In this document: piece after piece, positions 7,255 through 15,995 of the stretch
Layout: every line of letters begins with the position of its first letter
Numbering within the stretch: the first letter of the stretch is position 1
Source: Acidimicrobiales bacterium
Lineage (GTDB): Bacteria > Actinomycetota > Acidimicrobiia > Acidimicrobiales > AC-9
Length of the DNA stretch: 38,611 bases
Assembly: GCA_036270875.1 (NCBI GenBank)
Contig: DATBBR010000077.1
Coordinates: 1 to 38,611, forward strand
Direction of reading: 5' to 3'
Notes under the pieces: model-generated
Database searches by the model: none
What the model saw: only the letters and a program-made list of their open reading frames with translations
What the model was told of the DNA's origin: nothing
Translations under genes and position numbers: made by a program

Positions 7255-8616
7255 TCACCGCGACCGCCTTCTGACCCGCAGCTTGAGGGGAGTTGGTCCG
7301 AAGCCCAGGTCCTCCCGGAGCTTGCGCTCGAGGTACCGCAGGTACGTCGGCGGCAGGCTTCGGTTGGCGAAGAGCGTGAAGGTGGGCGGGTCGCTGGCCC
7401 CCTGAACGGCGTACAGGACACGTGCGCCCGCCGGTGCCGGATGTGCGGCCTGGGCCGACTGGACGACGCGGTTGAGCCGGGTCGTCGAGACGCGCTGGTG
7501 GTAGGCCTCGATGGCCTGGCCGAGGGCCGGCAGCAGCCGGTGCACGCCGAGCCCCGTGCGGGCGCTGGCCTTGATCACCGGCGCGTAGCCGAGGAAGGCC
7601 AGCCGATCACCGATGTCCGCAGTCACGGCCGACCTGGCGTCGGCGTCGAGGAGGTCCCACTTGTTGAGCACCAGGACGACCGGGCTTCCGGCGGCGTCGA
7701 CCCGCTCGGCCAGACGCTGGTCCTGATGAGTGACCCCCTCGGCGGCGTCGATCAGCAGGAGGGCGACGTCGGACCGGTCGATGGCCTGCAGGCCGCGCAC
7801 GAGCGAGTAGTACTCGGCGCCCTCGCCGACTCGGGACTTCCGCCTCATGCCGGCGGTGTCGATGAAGCGCAACGCGCCGTTGTCGGTCTCGACAAGGGTG
7901 TCGATGGTGTCGCGGGTGGTCCCCGGCAGGTCGTGGGTGATCGACCGGTCGTCGCCGATGAGGCGGTTGAAGAGCGTCGACTTGCCGACGTTGGGCCGAC
8001 CCACGATGGCCACCGACGTGCCGGTCGGCGCCGCGCCTTCTCGGTCGGGCGCCACCTCGTCGGGAAGAAGGCGGACGACTTCGTCGAGCAGCTCCCCCGA
8101 CCCCCGCCCGTGGAGAGCGCTCACCATCCAGGGGTCGCCGAGGCCGAGGCGGGCGAACGCCCACGCGTCCGCTTCACGGACGTCGGAATCGACTTTGTTG
8201 GCTACCAGCACGACCGGCCGGTTCGACCGGCGCAGGAAGGCGGCCACCGCCTCGTCCTCGTCGGTCACACCTACGGTCACGTCGACGACGAGCAGGACCA
8301 CGTCGGCCACCCGCACGGCCCGCTCGGCCTGGGCACTGACCTGCGCCTCGAGCCCGTCGGCAGCGCCCAGCCAGCCTCCCGTGTCCACCAGGGTGAAGGG
8401 CCGACCGTTCCATTCGGCGACGAGCTCCTTCCGATCGCGGGTCACGCCCGGTCGGTGCTCGACGATCGCCACCCGGCCCCCGACGATGCGGTTGACCAGA
8501 GAGGACTTGCCGACATTGGGGCGCCCGACGACCGCGACGATCGGCCTGGCGCCGGCGTCGGCGCCGCCGGCTCCGGGGCGCTCGCCGGCTGTGACGACCG
8601 GGTGCGTCCGGCTCAC
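7255..8616 (-). CDS. der: Ribosome biogenesis GTPase Der (EngA)
   Basis: A 453-residue tandem GTPase needed for 50S subunit maturation. The first G domain has Walker A GRPNVGKSS (about residue 32), DTGG and NKVD; the second has GRPNVGKST (about 210), DTAGMRRKS, and NKWD. The C-terminal KH-like domain ends in PTPLKLRVRRRSR, the conserved family ending. The GTG at 8616 overlaps the stop of the DUF512 gene (GTGA); open frame upstream is a shadow. The pairing of der with the upstream synthesis operon known in mycobacteria (cmk-der) is broken here, since cmk lies 3 kb away with ispH and plsC between. Confidence 0.97.
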   Translation of the reverse strand: MSRTHPVVTAGERPGAGGADAGARPIVAVVGRPNVGKSSLVNRIVGGRVAIVEHRPGVTRDRKELVAEWNGRPFTLVDTGGWLGAADGLEAQVSAQAERAVRVADVVLLVVDVTVGVTDEDEAVAAFLRRSNRPVVLVANKVDSDVREADAWAFARLGLGDPWMVSALHGRGSGELLDEVVRLLPDEVAPDREGAAPTGTSVAIVGRPNVGKSTLFNRLIGDDRSITHDLPGTTRDTIDTLVETDNGALRFIDTAGMRRKSRVGEGAEYYSLVRGLQAIDRSDVALLLIDAAEGVTHQDQRLAERVDAAGSPVVLVLNKWDLLDADARSAVTADIGDRLAFLGYAPVIKASARTGLGVHRLLPALGQAIEAYHQRVSTTRLNRVVQSAQAAHPAPAGARVLYAVQGASDPPTFTLFANRSLPPTYLRYLERKLREDLGFGPTPLKLRVRRRSR

Positions 8617-10007
8617 CGCTGCTCGCCCTCTCGCTCGATCGGCATCCCGAGCCGGCCGTCCAGCGCCCGCCGCAGCGACCGTCCGTCGGTGGGGACGATC
8701 TGCACCGGCCGGGGAAGGTCCGCCGGAACGGTGCCGTCCAGGAACCGGCCCTGGGTCAGACACACGTCGGGCAGAAGGTAGCGGTGCTGCTCGGGCTCGC
8801 TGGCCAGCACCCGGGCCACGTCCTCACCCGTCATGAGACCGGCGACGGCGATGTTGCCCCCGAAGAACTCGTTGCGCACTGTCACGATCCTGACGTCGCC
8901 CCGGCCCAGGTCGTCGACGAGCGGGCCGAGCACGGCAGCGCCGTACTCGCCGGTGATGATGGCAGTCGGAGCTCCAATGGCGTCACCGGGCATGGCGACC
9001 ACCGGCATCGCACGCGGAGCCCGGTAGCCCTCGGCAGGAGCACCATCGATCGACGAGAAGAATCCGGCCCTCACTCCGATGGCGGCTCCCTTCCGGCAGA
9101 ACGCGCGCTCGAAGGCCCGCACGATGCCGATGCCGTTCTCGTGCTGGGGGAAGCCCTCGTAGGCGTGCGCCTCCGGGAAGGGTCGGCCCGCGAGGAGGTG
9201 GTACTCGTCGGCGGCGAAGACCACCCTCCGCCCGACGGCCTCGACGAAGGCCGGCTGCCACTCGTCCACGGCATCCAGGACCGCGGCCGCCTCGTCGCTG
9301 GTGTGCGGCCGCATGCCGGCCTCGTTGGAGTACCGGCTCACCCCCAGCGGGACGATGGCAGCCGTGGCGAGATCGGGATACAGGTCCAGGAGGCCGGCCA
9401 GGGTGTCGTGGAGAATGGCGCCATCGTTGATCCCCGGGCAGACCACGACCTGGCCGTGGACCTCGATGTCGTGGTCGAGCAGGGCCCGCAGCCACCGCAG
9501 GCTGACGGCGCCGCGACGGTTGCGCAGCATCCGGGCCCTCACCGCGGGATCGGTGGCGTGGATGCTGACGAACAGCGGGCTGAGCCGTTCGGTCACCACC
9601 CGCTCCAGGTCGGCCTCGGTGAACCGGGTGAGGGTCGTGAAGTTGCCGTAGAGGAACGAGAGGCGGTAGTCGTCATCCTTGACGTACAGGCTCCGGCGCA
9701 TCCCCTTCGGCAGCTGGTGGATGAAGCAGAACTCGCAGTGGTTGTCGCAGGTGCGGACGCGGTCGAACACCGCCGAGGAGACCTCGATACCGAGGGGCTC
9801 ACCGTCGTCCTTGCCGACGGCGGCGCTCAGCTCCAGGCCGCCGCGGCGCAGCTCGACATCGAGCTCGGCCTGGTCGACGAGGAACTGGTACTCGATGACG
9901 TCGCGAGGCGACCGGCCGTTGATGGAGACGATCTCGTCACCAGGGGCAACGCCGGCCCGAGCCGCCGGTGACCCCTCCTTCACGGCCACCACGCTGGGCA
10001 GCGACAT
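8613..10007 (-). CDS. PDZ / radical SAM-like / DUF512 protein
   Basis: A 464-residue protein. Residues 1-55 are a PDZ-like domain (SPAARAGVAPGDEIVSINGR). A cysteine motif CDNHCEFC (CX3CX2C, about residue 87), fit to hold a 4Fe-4S cluster, follows, with FIHQLPKGMRRSLYVKDDDY after it. A radical SAM-like barrel comes next, and the C-terminal half is DUF512 (TGEYGAAVLGPLV, FFGGNIAVAGLMTG). The family is widespread in Clostridia, Cyanobacteria and Actinobacteria and frequently lies beside der, as here; its reaction is not established. It starts six bases after TATCCT and is co-translated with der. The divergent neighbour is ispH. Confidence 0.9.
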   Translation of the reverse strand: MSLPSVVAVKEGSPAARAGVAPGDEIVSINGRSPRDVIEYQFLVDQAELDVELRRGGLELSAAVGKDDGEPLGIEVSSAVFDRVRTCDNHCEFCFIHQLPKGMRRSLYVKDDDYRLSFLYGNFTTLTRFTEADLERVVTERLSPLFVSIHATDPAVRARMLRNRRGAVSLRWLRALLDHDIEVHGQVVVCPGINDGAILHDTLAGLLDLYPDLATAAIVPLGVSRYSNEAGMRPHTSDEAAAVLDAVDEWQPAFVEAVGRRVVFAADEYHLLAGRPFPEAHAYEGFPQHENGIGIVRAFERAFCRKGAAIGVRAGFFSSIDGAPAEGYRAPRAMPVVAMPGDAIGAPTAIITGEYGAAVLGPLVDDLGRGDVRIVTVRNEFFGGNIAVAGLMTGEDVARVLASEPEQHRYLLPDVCLTQGRFLDGTVPADLPRPVQIVPTDGRSLRRALDGRLGMPIEREGEQR

Positions 10008-10013
10008 GCGTCA

Positions 10014-10019
10014 AGGATA
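10014..10019 (-). promoter_or_regulatory. -10 box for the DUF512-der operon
   Basis: TATCCT on the minus strand ends 6 bases before the ATG at 10007, so the transcript is probably leaderless. It lies back to back with the ispH promoter within 40 bases. Confidence 0.55.
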
Positions 10020-10034
10020 GGGCGGGACGGCCGG

Positions 10035-10040
10035 TAACCT
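10035..10040 (+). promoter_or_regulatory. -10 box for ispH
   Basis: TAACCT lies 8 bases before the GTG at 10049, with no ribosome binding site between them. The same hexamer stands before the DksA/TraR gene at 20112-20117. Confidence 0.45.
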
Positions 10041-10048
10041 GGGCCGAC

Positions 10049-11086
10049 GTGAGCGTCCAGCGGGTCCTACTGGCCCAGCCCCGAGGGTTCTGCGCCGGCG
10101 TCGAGATGGCCATCAAGGCGCTGGCGTGGATGGTGCGCGTCTTCGAGCCGCCCGTGTACTGCTACCACGAGATCGTGCACAACCGGGTAGTCGTGGACCG
10201 CTTCCGCCGGCTGGGCGTCGTCTTCGTCGACGACGTGGCCGAGGTTCCGCCTGGAGCCCCGCTGATGCTCAGCGCCCACGGCTCGGCCCCCGAGGTAGTG
10301 GCGGCCGCCCGGGCCGGCGGCGGCGTGGTGGTCAACGCCGTCTGCCCGCTGGTCACCAAGGTCCATCACGAGGTGAAGGTCCGGGCCGGCAAGGGCTACA
10401 CCGTCGTGTACGTGGGCCACGAGGGGCACGAAGAGGCGGTGGGAACCGTCGCCGTGGCTCCCGACGCCGTGCAGCTGGTCGAGACCGAGCAGGACGTGAC
10501 GGCGCTACCCGACCCCGGCACGCCGGTGGCCCTGCTGGCCCAGACCACGCTCAGCCACGACGAGTGGACGGGCATCATGGAGCGGGCCCGGGACCGGTTC
10601 CCCGATCTATGGATGCCGGGCCGCAGCGACCTGTGCTTCGCCACGACCAATCGGCAGGCGGCGCTCAAGGCCATCGCCGACCGCTCCGACGCCGTAGTGG
10701 TCCTCGGATCGGCCAACTCCTCGAACACCCGGGCCCTGGAGAAGGTGGCGCGCTCCGCCGGCTGCCGCCGCGTGTACCGGGTCAACTCGGCAGAGGAACT
10801 TCCGGATGATCTGGCGGGCACGGTCGGGGTCACCGCCGGCGCCTCGGCGCCCGAGGAGCTCGTGGACGCGGTCCTGGCCCGCCTGGCGCCCCAGGACGGC
10901 ACCGAGGCCGTCGACGTGACGATCGAGGACGAGTACTTCCCGCCGCCGCGCGAGCTACGGGACCTCCTTCGGGCGGTGGCGACGGCCGTGGGCTGCCTGG
11001 TGATGGCTCCGGCCGACACCCCGGCCGCCCTCACCGACGATCGAGCCATGGCCGCCAGCGAGGCGCTCTCCGCCCTCGCCAGCTGA
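10049..11086 (+). CDS. ispH: 4-hydroxy-3-methylbut-2-enyl diphosphate reductase
   Basis: A 345-residue 4Fe-4S enzyme for the last step of the MEP isoprenoid pathway (HMBPP to IPP and DMAPP). The three cluster cysteines are visible in PRGFCAGV (about residue 12), NAVCPLVTKVH (about 96) and SDLCFATTNRQ (about 195). HEIVHN, AHGSAPEV and the SSNTRAL and TAGASAPEEL motifs bind the diphosphate. The length is normal plus a short tail. GTG at 10049 is chosen because the protein begins VLLAQPRGFCAGV immediately and because of the closely spaced -10 box; the open frame upstream to 9968 overlaps the divergent gene. It converges on plsC. Confidence 0.97.
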   Translation: MSVQRVLLAQPRGFCAGVEMAIKALAWMVRVFEPPVYCYHEIVHNRVVVDRFRRLGVVFVDDVAEVPPGAPLMLSAHGSAPEVVAAARAGGGVVVNAVCPLVTKVHHEVKVRAGKGYTVVYVGHEGHEEAVGTVAVAPDAVQLVETEQDVTALPDPGTPVALLAQTTLSHDEWTGIMERARDRFPDLWMPGRSDLCFATTNRQAALKAIADRSDAVVVLGSANSSNTRALEKVARSAGCRRVYRVNSAEELPDDLAGTVGVTAGASAPEELVDAVLARLAPQDGTEAVDVTIEDEYFPPPRELRDLLRAVATAVGCLVMAPADTPAALTDDRAMAASEALSALAS

Positions 11087-11111
11087 GCAGTCCCGGCCGG
11101 GCGCCGCTCAG
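11083..11111. terminator. Weak hairpin between convergent ispH and plsC
   Basis: CTGAGC (11083-11088) pairs with GCTCAG (11106-11111), and CCGG-rich sequence lies inside the loop. It covers both stop codons. There is no T-tract, so a bidirectional terminator role is tentative. Confidence 0.3.
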
Positions 11112-11785
11112 TCGCCTGCTTGGGCCCGGGCCTGATCGAACAGCGTCTGGAGCTTGGCCCGCAGCCGCTCGGTGACCTCGTGCAGCTGCCGGCGCGACAG
11201 GCGGTCGGACCGGCGTCCCGAGGTGCCGCTGCTCGGTGGTTCGGCGGCAACCTTGACGGTGATCGGTTCGCCGACCACCAGGTGGATCTTGACCGGTCGG
11301 GGAAAACGCGTCCCCCTGGGTAGGGCCATCTCGGACCCACCGATGCCGACAGGAACGATGGGCACGTCGGTGCGGGCGGCCAGGTAGACCGCTCCCTCAC
11401 GAAGCTCGGTCACCGTCGGGCCCGAGCGGCGGGTGCCCTCGGGAAACAGGACCAGCGGCTCTCCGCCCTCGATGACCTCCACACAGCGACGAAAGGCCTC
11501 CCGATCGGTGGCGTCCCGGTGGACCGGGAAGGCCCCGAGGGAGTCGATGATGCGGCCGAACCAGGGCACCTTCCAGAGCTCTTCCTTGCCCATGTAGCGC
11601 AGGCGCCGACGGGTCACCACGGCGACGGCGAAGGTGTCGATGATCGAGCGGTGGACCGGAGCGAGGATGTAGGGCCCCTCGGTCGGCACGTTCTCCTTCC
11701 CCTCGACGGTGAGCCGGTGATACAGCCGGCACCACCCGACGAGCGCGGCCCGCACGACGGCGTAGAAGATGAGTGACGGCTTCAC
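11108..11785 (-). CDS. 1-acyl-sn-glycerol-3-phosphate acyltransferase (PlsC-like)
   Basis: A 225-residue membrane-associated acyltransferase of phospholipid synthesis. The catalytic HX4D motif is HRSIID (about residue 45), the substrate-binding motif is FPEGTRRSG (about 113), and VPIVPVGIGGS is the fourth block. An N-terminal hydrophobic helix (LIFYAVVRAALVGW) anchors it. The C-terminal 40 residues are basic and predicted helical. Start GTG overlaps the cmk stop (GTGA). It is the last gene of the scpA operon. Acyl donor and exact acceptor cannot be told from sequence. Confidence 0.9.
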   Translation of the reverse strand: MKPSLIFYAVVRAALVGWCRLYHRLTVEGKENVPTEGPYILAPVHRSIIDTFAVAVVTRRRLRYMGKEELWKVPWFGRIIDSLGAFPVHRDATDREAFRRCVEVIEGGEPLVLFPEGTRRSGPTVTELREGAVYLAARTDVPIVPVGIGGSEMALPRGTRFPRPVKIHLVVGEPITVKVAAEPPSSGTSGRRSDRLSRRQLHEVTERLRAKLQTLFDQARAQAGD

Positions 11786-12441
11786 AGTCGGGTCAGCACC
11801 TCCTCGACGATCTCCTCGACGCTCCGGTCCGTGGTGTCGACTACCACGGCTCCTTCGGCCACAGCAAGAGGGGAGGTCTGTCTGGTCGAGTCGAGGTGGT
11901 CCCGTCTCGCCAGGTCGGCGGCCACGGTGGACCAGTCGAGATCGTGGGCTGTGGCCTCGGCCTCGAGCGCACGTCGCCGGGCCCGTTCGGACTCACTGGC
12001 GGTGACGAAGATCTTGAGGTCGGCGTCGGGCAGCACGACGGTGGCGATGTCGCGGCCCTCGATCACGCCCCCATCGTGGGCCTCGACCCAGGCGCGCTGC
12101 CGGCGCACGAGCTCACGTCGCACCTCGGGGTTGGCGGCCACCACCGACACCACGCTGGTCACCGCGGGGCCCCGAAGCTCGCGACTGGCGTCCACCCCGT
12201 CGACCCGCACGGCGGGCCCGATCTCGATGCGCAGCCCCTGGGCCAGCTCGGCCACGGCCCGAGCGTCAGATGGATCCACGCTGTCGCGGAGGGCTGCGAA
12301 GGCCACAGCCCGGTACATCGCTCCGGTGTCGAGTCGATCGAGGCCGAGACGGGCAGCGAGCGACGCGGCGAGGGTCGACTTCCCAGCACCCGCGGGTCCG
12401 TCTATGGCGATGACCGGTTTGCCGCCCCGCGAGGCTGTCAC
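11782..12441 (-). CDS. cmk: Cytidylate kinase
   Basis: A 219-residue (d)CMP kinase. P-loop AIDGPAGAGKST (about residues 11-22), the CMP-binding region LDTGAMYRAVAF, GRDIATVV, and the LID-type RRDHLDSTRQTSPL are all present, and the length is typical. The GTG at 12441 overlaps the aroA stop (GTGA); the open frame upstream to 12498 is aroA shadow. The order aroA-cmk is common in bacteria. Confidence 0.96.
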   Translation of the reverse strand: MTASRGGKPVIAIDGPAGAGKSTLAASLAARLGLDRLDTGAMYRAVAFAALRDSVDPSDARAVAELAQGLRIEIGPAVRVDGVDASRELRGPAVTSVVSVVAANPEVRRELVRRQRAWVEAHDGGVIEGRDIATVVLPDADLKIFVTASESERARRRALEAEATAHDLDWSTVAADLARRDHLDSTRQTSPLAVAEGAVVVDTTDRSVEEIVEEVLTRL

Positions 12442-13724
12442 GTCAGTTGCCCGAGATCCGCGACAAATCCGGGATAGCTGGTGGCGACCGCGTCCCACCC
12501 CTCAACCGTGGTTCGGCCCTGTGCCGCCATGCCGGCCACCGCCATCGCCATCGCGACCCGATGGTCACCATGCGACCGGACGCTGGTTCCCCTCAGCTGG
12601 GTGCCACCGACGACGACGAGGTCGTCACCCACGGTCTCGACCCTGGCGCCGAGAGCGGACAGCTCGCTGCCGACTGTCGCCACCCTGTCGCTCTCCTTGA
12701 CTCGGAGCTCGGCCAGGCCGCGGAAGGTCGTCTCTCCTTCCGCCATCGCCGCCGCCACCGCCAGCACCGGTACCTCGTCGACGAGCCCCGGTATCTCGGC
12801 GCTCGTCACTTCCGTGCCGCGGAGGCTGGCGTGGCGAGCGACGATGTCGGCGGTCGTGGCGTCCCGGGACTGCAGCTCGATCGCCGCGCCCATTCGGTCC
12901 AGGACATCGAGGAAGCCGGATCGGCCCGGTCCCACGTACACCCGCTCCACCACCACCTCGCTGCCGGGCACGATCGAGGCGGCAACTACCCAGAAGGCTG
13001 CATGAGACGGGTCACCCGGCACCTCCAGGGTCAGCGGCGACAGGGTCGAAGGCCGTAGTCGTACGACCTGGCCGTGCCCATCCGGACTTACCTCCACCTT
13101 GGCTCCGCACGCCGACAGCAGCTCCTCGGTGTGGGTGCGCGTGAGAACGGGCTCGCGCACGACGGTGTCCTCTTGGGCCCCCAGCCCGGCCAGCAGGACC
13201 GCCGACTTGACCTGGGCGCTGGCAACCGGCGGCGCGTAGTCGATGCCCATCAGACCCCCGCCCCGAACAACCAGAGGGGGTAGCGTCCCACCCTCGCGGC
13301 CGTCGATGCGCGCGCCCATGCGACGCAACGGGTCGACCACCCTGGCCATGGGTCGCCGGGCCACCGAGGCATCCCCTTGCAGCACAGTCAGCCAGTCGAA
13401 CGAGGCGACGAACCCGGCCAGCAGTCGGATCCCGGTGGCCGAGTTCCCGACGTCGATCACACCCTCGGGCTCGTGCAGCCGGGCCCGACCGCCGGCGACG
13501 TGGACCGTTCCCGGCGACCCACCCTCGACATCCGCCCCGAGCGCACCGACCGCGGCGGCGGTGCGGGCGACGTCGTCGCCGTTCGAGAGCCCAGTGAGGT
13601 GTGAACGTCCCTCGGCCTGGGCGGCGAGCAGCAGGGCCCGGTGCGAGATCGACTTGTCGCCCGGAACCCGCACCCGGCCCCGGAGGGTGGCGCCCCCTTC
13701 GACCTCGAGGACGCCGGCAGTCAT
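12438..13724 (-). CDS. aroA: 3-phosphoshikimate 1-carboxyvinyltransferase (EPSP synthase)
   Basis: A 428-residue shikimate-pathway enzyme joining shikimate-3-phosphate and PEP. Characteristic motifs are GDKSISHRALLLAA (about residues 22-35), VGNSATGIRLLAG (about 91), RPMARVVDPLRRMGA, the RVKESDR motif (about 338) and HGDHRVAMA (about 384). The PEP-site loop reads GNSATGIRL where many class I enzymes have GNAGTAMR, so it is closer to class II-type sequences. ATG at 13724 overlaps the tyrA stop (ATGA). Confidence 0.97.
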   Translation of the reverse strand: MTAGVLEVEGGATLRGRVRVPGDKSISHRALLLAAQAEGRSHLTGLSNGDDVARTAAAVGALGADVEGGSPGTVHVAGGRARLHEPEGVIDVGNSATGIRLLAGFVASFDWLTVLQGDASVARRPMARVVDPLRRMGARIDGREGGTLPPLVVRGGGLMGIDYAPPVASAQVKSAVLLAGLGAQEDTVVREPVLTRTHTEELLSACGAKVEVSPDGHGQVVRLRPSTLSPLTLEVPGDPSHAAFWVVAASIVPGSEVVVERVYVGPGRSGFLDVLDRMGAAIELQSRDATTADIVARHASLRGTEVTSAEIPGLVDEVPVLAVAAAMAEGETTFRGLAELRVKESDRVATVGSELSALGARVETVGDDLVVVGGTQLRGTSVRSHGDHRVAMAMAVAGMAAQGRTTVEGWDAVATSYPGFVADLGQLT

Positions 13725-14833
13725 CCGAGCCGCTGGTGCGACGGACGGTAGCCCCGAGCCAACAGCGCTCCCCGGACCAGGTCGGAGACGTCTGCATCCA
13801 CGACCATGACCAGCACGCCCCGGTCGCCCTCGGCCGAGTGGGCGATCTCCAGGTCCTCGATGTTGACCCCGAGCTCGCCGGCCAGCGTCGTCACCTCGGC
13901 CAGCACCCCCGGCCGGTCCGGCACGGGCACCCGCACCTCGACCAGGTCCTCGGGGCGGGACAACCGGGTCGGCAGGTTTCGCCTGGCCTCCCGGGCCTGC
14001 TCCAGGATGCCGATCAGCGCCGACCGGTCGCCCCCGGCGACGATGTCGCGGACCTTCGACAGATCGGTGGCCAGCTGATCCAGCGCCGTGACGATGGCCG
14101 AGGCGTTCTCGGCGCAGATGTCGGGCCAGATCCCCGGATGGCCGGCCGCAACGCGCGTCATGTCCCGGAAGCCGCCAGCCGCCAGGCGCAAGAGGGCGCC
14201 ATGGTGCTCGGCCCCCTCGGAGGCCAGTCCCATGAGCGCCGCCGCGGTGAGATGGGGCACGTGCGACACGACGGCCACCAGCTCGTCGTGGCGCTCGGGT
14301 GGCACGGCGACGACATCGGCTCCGAGCGACCTCACGACGGCCCGCAGACGCATGAACGCCTCGGGGTCGGTGGATGCCGTGGGAGTAAGCACCCAGGTGG
14401 CGCCGGCGAGGAGCTCGCGGTCGGCGCCGTCGATCCCGTCCTGCTCGGAGCCGGCCATCGGGTGACCGCCGACGAACCGGGGATGGTCCACCGCCGCCAC
14501 GATCGGTCCCTTCACGCCGCCGACGTCGGTGACGATCCCCGTCGCCCGTCGGACGTTTGCCAGGGCCGCTCGGGCCGCGTCGACCACCCCTGACACCGGC
14601 GTGGCAATGAACGTCACCTCGGCTTCGGGATCGGCACCCACGATGTCCAGCGCGCCCAGCTCGAGCGCCCTCTCTGCCCGACCGGGCGCCGTGTCCGAGC
14701 CGGTCACGTGCCAGCCCCTCGACCGCAGGGCCAGACCGATCGAGCCCCCGATGAGGCCGGTACCGACCACTGCCGCCCGGCGGGGCTCGGTCGTCGGGCC
14801 GGCCTCCCGGGCCGGCTCAGCCGGGGAGGTCAT
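13721..14833 (-). CDS. tyrA: Prephenate dehydrogenase with C-terminal ACT domain
   Basis: A 370-residue enzyme making 4-hydroxyphenylpyruvate for tyrosine. The Rossmann motif is VVGTGLIGGSIGLAL (about residues 21-35). TDVGGVKG, GGHPMAGSEQDG and VVSHVPHLTAAAL are prephenate dehydrogenase signatures. From about 295 an ACT domain begins (VPVPDRPGVLAEVTTLAGEL), suggesting allosteric control by an aromatic amino acid. The start overlaps the aroH gene by 17 bases, and the stop overlaps aroA. The chorismate mutase just upstream supplies its substrate, so the three genes act in sequence. Confidence 0.95.
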   Translation of the reverse strand: MTSPAEPAREAGPTTEPRRAAVVGTGLIGGSIGLALRSRGWHVTGSDTAPGRAERALELGALDIVGADPEAEVTFIATPVSGVVDAARAALANVRRATGIVTDVGGVKGPIVAAVDHPRFVGGHPMAGSEQDGIDGADRELLAGATWVLTPTASTDPEAFMRLRAVVRSLGADVVAVPPERHDELVAVVSHVPHLTAAALMGLASEGAEHHGALLRLAAGGFRDMTRVAAGHPGIWPDICAENASAIVTALDQLATDLSKVRDIVAGGDRSALIGILEQAREARRNLPTRLSRPEDLVEVRVPVPDRPGVLAEVTTLAGELGVNIEDLEIAHSAEGDRGVLVMVVDADVSDLVRGALLARGYRPSHQRLG

Positions 14834-15185
14834 CTCGAAGCCCGCGGGCCGACTCCAGGTAGACGTGCTCGATCTCGTCCCGTCCCCGGTCGGTGGTCAC
14901 GTGCAGGAGCACACGAATGCAGCGGGGCTGACCGCCGACAACCGCCAGCTCCCGGGCGCAGAGCAGCGGTACGTCGCCCAGGCCCATCGTGCGAGCGGCC
15001 GCGGCCGGGAACATCGAGACGACGTCGTCGGTGGCGGTGAAGACGATGCTGATGAGGTCATCCTTGGCCAGCCCGTTGCGCTCCAGGACGGCGCCGAGGA
15101 GGGCGTGGACGCGCCTGGTCACCTGGTCCTCGGTATCGGTATCGACGGTGGTGGCGCCGCGGATGGCTCTGACGGCGGGGGGCAT
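14817..15185 (-). CDS. aroH: Chorismate mutase, AroH class
   Basis: A 122-residue monofunctional chorismate mutase of the trimeric AroH alpha/beta-barrel type. VRAIRGATTVD (residues 5-15) holds the conserved active-site Arg, LISIVFTATDD the mid-barrel strand, PLLCARELAV the Cys/Arg active-site part, and CIRVLLHV the strand preceding the tail with HVYLESARGL. It converts chorismate to prephenate, the substrate of the next gene tyrA. It starts 12 bases after the rluB stop. Confidence 0.93.
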   Translation of the reverse strand: MPPAVRAIRGATTVDTDTEDQVTRRVHALLGAVLERNGLAKDDLISIVFTATDDVVSMFPAAAARTMGLGDVPLLCARELAVVGGQPRCIRVLLHVTTDRGRDEIEHVYLESARGLRDDLPG

Positions 15186-15197
15186 CGATGCCGGAGC

Positions 15198-15995
15198 CTA
15201 CCGTCCGCCCCGGGGCGTCCCCCTGGCCGGGACCGGCTGGGCCGCCTCGGCCAGCTGCCGCACCTCGGCGACCGACAGCTCCCGCCACTGTCCGGGGGGC
15301 AGGCGCCGGTCGACGAGGGGACCGACCCGCGTCCGCACCAGCCGCACGACCGGGTGGCCCACGGCCGCGCACATGCGTCGCACCTGGCGGTTGCGGCCCT
15401 CGTGGATGACCAGGCGCAGCAGGCCGGGGCTCACCGAGGCCACTGACGCCGGCGCCGTCAGCCCGTCCTCGAGCTCCACTCCCTCACGCAGCCTGCGCAG
15501 GGCACCGGGCGAGGGCTTGCCCTCCACCTGCGCCAGGTACTCCTTGTCGACGCCGAATGAGGGGTGGGTCAGCCGCTGGGCGAGCTCGCCGTCGTTGGTG
15601 AGGATCAGCAGCCCCTCCGTGTCGGCGTCGAGGCGCCCGACCGGGAACACCCGGGGGTGCTCGGGCACCAGCTCGACGACGGTTCGCCGGCCGAGGGGGT
15701 CGGTCGCCGTCGACACGACTCCCACGGGCTTGTTCAGCAGATAGCGGACGAGCCCCGGTCGCACGCCGACGGGCACGCCGTCGACCTCCACGGAGTCGGC
15801 CGTCAGGTCGATGCGGCGGCCGAGATGGGCCCGTTCGCCGTTGACCCGCACCCTGCCGTCGACGATGAGCTCCTCACAGGCCCGGCGACTGCCGAACCCG
15901 AGGCTGGCCAGGACCTTCTGCACCCGCTCGCCGCTCGCCGGTCTCGGGCCCGCCTCCCGGGACGGCTCCGGCGCTCCCGAACCCGGTTCAGCCAT
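15198..15995 (-). CDS. rluB: Pseudouridine synthase, RluB/RsuA family
   Basis: A 265-residue rRNA pseudouridine synthase. The S4 RNA-binding domain is at about 22-65 (ERVQKVLASLGFGSRRACEE). The catalytic domain has GRLDADTEGLLILTNDG, with the catalytic Asp in GRLD, followed by LTHPSFGVDKEYLAQVEG and HEGRNRQVRRM. The gene slot after scpB is that of rluB in actinobacteria, so 23S rRNA position 2605 (E. coli numbering) is the likely target by family. ATG at 15995 overlaps the end of scpB by 8 bases; upstream open frame is shadow. Confidence 0.94.
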   Translation of the reverse strand: MAEPGSGAPEPSREAGPRPASGERVQKVLASLGFGSRRACEELIVDGRVRVNGERAHLGRRIDLTADSVEVDGVPVGVRPGLVRYLLNKPVGVVSTATDPLGRRTVVELVPEHPRVFPVGRLDADTEGLLILTNDGELAQRLTHPSFGVDKEYLAQVEGKPSPGALRRLREGVELEDGLTAPASVASVSPGLLRLVIHEGRNRQVRRMCAAVGHPVVRLVRTRVGPLVDRRLPPGQWRELSVAEVRQLAEAAQPVPARGTPRGGR